This document shows positions 58,031 through 64,000 of a DNA stretch of 64,000 nt, one piece after another. The notes under the pieces are model-generated. The model was not told where the DNA came from. It made no database searches and was given only the letters and a program-made list of their open reading frames with translations. The DNA comes from Strigamia acuminata. Lineage: Eukaryota; Arthropoda; Chilopoda; Geophilomorpha; Linotaeniidae. Each line of letters opens with the position of its first letter. Position 1 is the first letter of the stretch. Location: the NCBI GenBank assembly GCA_949358305.1, contig OX442317.1:16374491-16438490 (forward strand), written 5' to 3'. Both the position numbers and the translations under genes were made by a program.

Positions 58031-59835
58031 TGGGAATGTTTTTTATTTTAATTTTAACTTTTATTGACTTGTGAACCTTTTTTTTGTTTTTTGTGACTTT
58101 TAGTGAAATGGGAGATATTTTTTCATTTTATTTGAGACATTAAATGAAATGAACATTTTTTTTAGTTTTAGCACGCAATCCAACGCAATCACAATTGCGA
58201 ACAATGATGAATTCCGGGATTAATTTGAAGTTCGCGCTAAATCATAAATGCGCATGCGCAGATACCGCGCAGCGAGGTGCGCAGGTATAATTTCCTCCGA
58301 TGATTTTACTTCGGATTTTACGGACAATTTCAAGGACAATTTCAATGTGGAACATTTATTTACAGTTGTCAGTTATTCCCTTAGTTATTCCAGTTTTTTG
58401 TAAAAAATATTAATACATTTTTAATCATAAATTTTGTCTTTATTTTCCTCGATTTGAATACAATTTAAAGATTCGAGATTTGAAGATTCGGTGGGATTCG
58501 GAAAGATTCGGGCGGAATTCGAAAAGATTCGGGCAGGATTCGGAAGCCATTGTCAGAGATTCGGTCAAATGTCACCCCCTCGCTATTTATTCACATTTAT
58601 TGATAAAAAAAATAATAAAATAAAAAAGATTGTTTTTATGATAATTTGTGGTATTGAAATAATTATTACAGCAACAACAAAAAATAACCAAGGACAACGT
58701 ACTCCTTCAAATTAGTAGTTGTATATATATGTTTTTTCTCTTTTCTTTTATTATTTTACTTATATACTGTCACCTCGCAGGAGGAAAAGTAATCAAATGT
58801 TGTAGTAACGCCATGTAATGACAAATTTAAAGTTGTGTAACTACTTTTCCCTTCCATCACCATTTTAATAACATTCAAAAATAAAACTACTAATTGAAAA
58901 TGAATCAAAGCATCTTGTTTTGTTCCTCCAAGTCAACAAAATAGGCACAAATATCTCGGTTTGCTCTCAAAATCAACAGAATTGACAACATTATCGTTTG
59001 TCTTTAAAAAAATCAACAAAATCAATAAACTCCTTTTTTTTTAAATCAATAAAATCAATAGAAAATTTTTAAAGTCATAGACAAAACGCCCCTAAATACT
59101 CTGTATTTTCCCCAAAAATAAAAGGAATACCCCCACCTTTCCACCCCCAAATTAAACTATTTCACCTTTTTTTTTACGAATTTTTCCCCCTTTTCAAAAC
59201 CCCCTAAAACAAGCCTTTCGTGGTCACGTACGCGCGACGTGCCGTTCCAGCACTGGGCTCGTTACATGGAGTGCGCAGAATCGATCGAAATTCTCTCTCG
59301 TGTCAGCAGATCATGACTTCCTTGGAGCAGCTTAGACAGAATGATTTATATGTCAAAGAATCGCAAGTGCAATCTAACCACCAATTTTGGCTGTATTATT
59401 TTATGACCAAGCAACTTCTTCAAATTTTTCGATTGTAAAACAAACCAATTTCTTTTGATAAAAACGAACCGTTTGTTTGTACACAATTTTATTTTTCATT
59501 TTTATTTAAATAGATTCAAATAAATATTTTCATTACGGTATAAACTAATAAAGAAATGAATTAACTCGCACTCGCTTCCATATCAAACTTTTTTTAAGCA
59601 TTTTTTTTTAAATTTTAAATTTAAAAAAATCACGTCAATTTTCAAATTTCAGTCAATATTTATTTGGATCAAAACATTTCAATTATTACAACAACAAAAT
59701 ATCCAAATGCTTACTATTTTTTTTAAATTTTTTTTAAATAAAATTAATTTGTAAAAAATAAAATAAAAAATTCAAATTATTTTATTTTACACGTTACACG
59801 TTCACGCCGGCCATCTTCGGACCTTGACTCGCACA
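58031..59835. other. AT-rich intergenic stretch
   Basis: No gene is supported. A short frame at 59220-59438 (+), reading SLEQLRQNDLYVKESQVQ, could be an exon but has no supporting partner. Confidence 0.4.
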
Positions 59836-62625
59836 TCAGTGATGCCTTTCATCAGAGCTTTCTACAAACAAATCCCATTAAATCAAATTAAACACCAAAC
59901 CAAAATGGCCAACTCACTTTGCCTGTCCTCCGCTTCCGTCGCTCCTGACGTCGAACAGGGGGGTAGCTGAGGCACCTCCTCTGTTGTCGCCGTCTTGACT
60001 GGGGCCAAGGCGCGTCGCGCCGCCGCTTCCTCTCTCGATGCCGCAATGGATGCAGCGCTTCGGGACTTCTTCCCCTTCCCTTTCTGCTTGCGTGCATCGT
60101 GAGTCGACTCGATTGGGTCCCAGACGTCGGGGCTAAATTGGTCGGGATAGGCCTTCTGCCTGTGCACCCGCTTCATCAGCACCTCCTCGTACGTAGGTGG
60201 GGGTGGCGGCGAGTGCGTCGCCAGTTCCGGTGGCATCACGATAGGTACGGGCTTGTGGGACGCCGGTACGAACATCCGCTGGAAACCATGATTGTTGGTC
60301 AGCCTAGGGAGTCCGGCTAGTGTCTCCACGTAGCCCCGGCAGATTGATGCGGCGAAATCCGCGTAGTCCGCCCCCACCGTCTGTTCCAGTGTCCAAGTCT
60401 GGACCACGAACGGGGACGGTAGGTGGAGGTACCACGCGTTCATAGCAGTACCGACTGACCACGCGACGATGCGGACCGTTTCATACCACCGTATCCTCCG
60501 TGCCGCGGCTGACACAACATGTGGAACGTTGAGGATGATCCACATCCTCTGTCGGATCAGGGCGATAGCCCTGGTCATCCTGATGTCACTCCCGGCCGCG
60601 TCCACAAAGCGCAGGTGAAGTTCACTCCACCGCTTCGCTTCGGCGACCCAGAGCGCTACCGTCTGAGCGTGCGCATGCTTGAGGCGTGGGATCGCCTTCA
60701 GGACAAGCGCCGTGCAGACCACTGGAGCACCAGGCGGTAAGTCGGCGATTTCGAGCAGGATCTCACCCTCCACGGGTTCCAAAAACTCCGCTCCTTCTTG
60801 CTGTCCAGAGGGGCGTGGTTCCTGGGAAGGTCCTTCGCCTCCTCCGGCAGCCTCTAAACCCGTGTCGTCCATCTCGGGGTCGCCGCACCGCAGAAGTTGT
60901 GCTTTGAGGGACACAAGCTCTAACAATGACAATTGCGGCACATCGTCCTCCGTGACGGACAACTGCATTACTTCGTCTTCCAATGCCGGCGCTTGGGATT
61001 GCTCCATCGGCAGTTCGGCGCAAGCGCCGTCCTGCCTCTGGGGAACAATACACACCTCGCGAGGCGATGACTGCTTCGACCATCCCGCAAGCGACGCAAG
61101 TCTACTCCAGGTGCGGTGAGGTAATCCGCCCGACCCGTCAAACTGCGCCACGGGGATTCCGTGTGCGAGTGAAGCGCAAGCAATTGCCTGCTCACTGCAA
61201 CCGGTCTCCACCGAACGCATCTCGACCACCTGTTCGCCTGACACTCCGGGAAGGTCCAGAGCGAGGGACACTGCTGGTTCAGCCTGTACCTCGTCCTCGA
61301 CCACCTCTATCTGCTGCACGGGTTCCGGCGCACTGTCCGCCACGGGGAGGGCGACAACCATCGGAACGGCCACAACATCCGGTTCGCTGGTACCGGATCC
61401 ACACGATCGCTGTGCGACCGGCAGTACTGCAGCAGCTTTAGCCTCGGCCACCGCTTGTGCTTTGAGGGACAATCTCTCTAACAATGACAATTGCGGCACA
61501 TCGTCCTCCGTGACGGACAACTGCATTACTTCGTCTTCCAATGCCGGCGCTTGGGATTGCTCCATCGGCAGTTCGGCGCAAGCGCCGTCCTGCCTCTGGG
61601 AAACGATACACACCTCGCGAGGCGATGACTGCTTCGACCATCCCGCAAGCGACGCAAGTCTACTCCAGGTGCGGTTAGGCAATCCGCCCGACCCGTCAAA
61701 CTGCGCCACAGGGATTCCGAGTGCGAGTGAAGCGCAAGCAATTGCCTGGTTACTGCAACCGGCTTCCTCCGTGGGCATCTCGACCATCTGTTCGCACAGA
61801 CACTCCGGGAAGGTCCAGAGCGAGGGACACTGCTGGTTCAGCCTGTACCTCGTATCTGACCACTTCCAACTGCCGTGTGGGTTCCGGTGTACCGTCCGCC
61901 ACGGGGAGGGCGACAACCATCGGAACGGCCACAACATCCGGTTCGCTGGTACCGGATCCACACGATCGCTGTGCGACCGGCAGTACTGCAGCAGCTTTAG
62001 CCTCGGCCACCGCTTGCCTCGCCGCCTCGGTGGACCGTGCCTTCCTCGCATTGTCCTTGATACGACGACGCAGCAGCTTCCCTGCGGACTTGATCTGAAC
62101 CGCAGTTGCGCGCGGGTAGGACGCCCGCCACTCCGCCAACGAGGTCTCAAGCCGCTCGGTCATCTCTTCCGTCCACTTCGACGGCGCTGGTTCTTGCTTC
62201 TGGCGCTTCGGGTTCGGCTGGGCTGGGGCCTCTGCCGAAGCCGCCCGCCCCGCCTGAACCCTTGGTGCCGAAGGCGCAGAACCCGACGGACCAGGCTGCC
62301 CGTCCCGTGCTCTGACAGCTTCCACTGTCAAACCACGTGGTAGGAGGGCATGCCCGCGTCGCAACAGCTCTTGCGTCCGTTTCTCCCACGAGTCGACGCT
62401 CATCCACGACACCATTGATCGAGCGCGGCTCCGGTCGCCGCCCGGTCTCTGCGAATGGCGCGCATACCACCTCTGCCTGGGAATGGAGAAGTGAACCAAT
62501 CCGCGGCCGAGGCAGTTGCCGCACGGTGACTCCCAACCGCCCGCCGATAACGCACATCGTTCGCCTGAGCAAACAGGGCAGATATACCACTGTTCGCCCC
62601 CATCTCCGCCTCCGTTTCCCGAATT
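59836..62625 (-). CDS. GC-rich gene with zinc-ribbon-like start, internal duplication, PPxY motif and one frameshift
   Basis: The large exon 62625-59918 (acceptor ttatttag, donor CAAA|GTGAGT) and last exon 59861-59836 encode about 910 aa once a single-base frame change near 61796-61802 is allowed for. The start has WYICPVC and CGNC (zinc-ribbon-like). A basic helix WTEEMTERLETSLAEW and RRRIKDNARKAR follows. A ~558-bp unit is tandemly duplicated (about 61457-62015 and 60898-61456), each with QRSCGSG and DGSGGLP. The extra base is in the distal copy. The C-terminal half has AAARRIRWYETVRIVAWSV, then PPPPPTYEEVL (a WW-binding PPxY motif) and a basic KQKGKGKKSRS stretch. GC content is far above the surroundings. 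The family is not recognised; a retroelement Gag-like origin is possible but unproven. Confidence 0.5.
60898..62015 (-). repeat. Tandem 558-bp coding duplication
   Basis: The two copies differ by scattered substitutions and one inserted base (559 versus 558). Confidence 0.85.
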
Positions 62626-64000
62626 CTAAATAATAAAATAAAAAAAAAAATTAATAAACAATATCAAGGAGAAGACGAAAAAATGGGTTGAAAATGTGGC
62701 GCGAAGGTCAAGAACTAGGATTCCGGCACGAGGGGGCGACAAACTCAAACATTAAATTTCTACTGCAAAAGTACTGAACTTCTTCAATAAATGTATTCAA
62801 ATTTGCATTATTATGCAAGTAAACAAGAAAAACCACTGTATTTTTTTAATGCCCAAATTATTTTATTTTTTAAGAATAAAAATTTTCATTTTGTTGATTT
62901 TTTTTTAAGAAAGCGGTAAACTTAAGGTGACTAAGATAAGTTAGCAAATGAAAAGTGCATTGTTGCATGTCTGGCATGAAATTTGATTACACCATTGGAT
63001 TCGTCATCCCTACTTTGCTATAGGCTAGTCTGCTTGGTTTTTTAAAAAAGCATACACTTATTCTGGAAATTGACTGGGCATCTTAAACGAAACACCCTGT
63101 ACAAACTAATAATAATATATCAAAAAATATATTTTTATGCACTTGCTGAGCACAAAAATGTATGTTTAGGCAGTTTTCGTGCCATTTCCACATGAATTCA
63201 TGCCATTTACACATGAATTTATGCCAGTTTTGCAGCGAAAATGTTGACGTGTGCTCACCGCAAAGTGGGCGCCAAACTGCAATTAACAATAGTAAATACC
63301 TTGTTCATGTCTGTCCAAAGGAAAGGGACGGCCAGCAACTACGACCTGTATTGTCTTGCACTGACTCGAAACAGGAGACTGAAAAACACCCTCGCGGAAC
63401 GTTTATTCATTGAATTTTATCAAGTTCAAAGTAATCGAAATCAGATATCGATTTCTTTTAAGTTAATGCTAATTAAGGAAACTATTCATAATTTTGAGCT
63501 GAATGCAGATAAAAAACCACCAGCTGTTTTCAAGGACCAAGGTCCGCACGTGTCCCCTGATAAGCATGTATTACTGTATCACATATGTTGGGCAATACTT
63601 TCTTCCTTCCTGGTATTAAATGTTTTCAATTAAAAACACAATTTTTTCCTCAAAATTATAACGCTCAACTTGTAACGAAGCTGAAATAGTTTTTTAGATT
63701 ATTCATCTGTAAAATTTTTTAATTTTTGTTCCATTAGGTGCATTCAAAGTTAAAATCCAAATTTGACTTATCATAATCTGAATTATCAATAATTCATATA
63801 AGTCATTTGGCTAAACTCCATACAAAGTGAACAATTATTTGGCTGATGTGGCTGAAATATCTTACCAGTCACAGGAAATGATGTAATTTACATCACTGAA
63901 AAGATAATTCAATTGCAATAAGTGGCCTATTGATAAGTCACTCCAATCATGACTTATCAATAAGTGGCTGATGGAAAAATTCCTCCAATCATGGCTGAGC
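62626..64000. other. AT-rich stretch with one weak open frame
   Basis: A frame at 63241-63633 (+, 130 aa, containing NTLAERLFIEFYQVQSNRNQ) looks mildly coding, without known domain. Degenerate repeats of 'caatcatgacttatcaataa' fill 63760-63995. Confidence 0.3.

Noticed and set aside
62719-62740. Sequence close to a cDNA-library adaptor (ccggcacgagg)
   Set aside because: Only about 10 bases agree, there is no adjacent vector sequence and introns are present nearby, so cloning contamination is not supported.

Overview
The window is eukaryotic nuclear DNA from an invertebrate metazoan. Genes are split by short GT-AG introns, most of them roughly 60-600 bases, with very T-rich acceptor tracts. 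Poly(A) signals follow many stop codons. AAAT, TATC and CAAA microsatellites are everywhere, and many transposons are present. An NRF-6-like acyltransferase, copia elements primed by initiator tRNA-Met and a spliced piggyBac transposase would suit an arthropod or related animal, but the species cannot be fixed from the sequence alone.

Layout: 0.3-6 kb holds two small coiled-coil/acidic genes, a retropepsin-like gene without catalytic residues and a tRNA-derived SINE. An unclassified repeat family (called R1 here) fills most of 1.5-8 kb and 14.5-15.4 kb. A complete Ty1/copia element (8050-14475, TSD CGGAT) sits inside R1. From 15.6 to 47.8 kb lies a lineage-specific gene cluster: a 931-aa zinc-finger gene on + (18.4-23.5 kb), an Ala-rich gene on - (24.7-25.3 kb), a very young copia element on - (26580-32414, TSD TTCCC, LTRs identical by eye), a coiled-coil gene on + (32.5-33.0 kb), a long coiled-coil gene on + (34.3-35.6 kb), an intact spliced piggyBac transposase on - (35.9-38.2 kb), a 762-aa zinc-finger/PHD gene on - (39.3-42.9 kb), and another coiled-coil/acidic gene on - (46.4-47.8 kb). 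From 48.1 to 52.3 kb there are nested palindromes, including a 3-kb foldback-type structure built of 56-bp tandem repeats. From 52 to 64 kb the sequence is AT-rich with decaying gene fragments (FAD synthase-like exon, NRF-6-like exons) and one GC-rich gene with an internal duplication (59.8-62.6 kb).

The most interesting content is the set of recurring uncharacterised gene families. One consists of four coiled-coil proteins with acidic tails that share exon structure. The other is a pair of coiled-coil plus double C2H2 (H-x4-H) zinc-finger proteins with conserved exon boundaries, lying on either side of the piggyBac transposase. Gene models were built by hand from reading frames and splice sites. 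Exon joins are inference, although the phases agree throughout the longer models.
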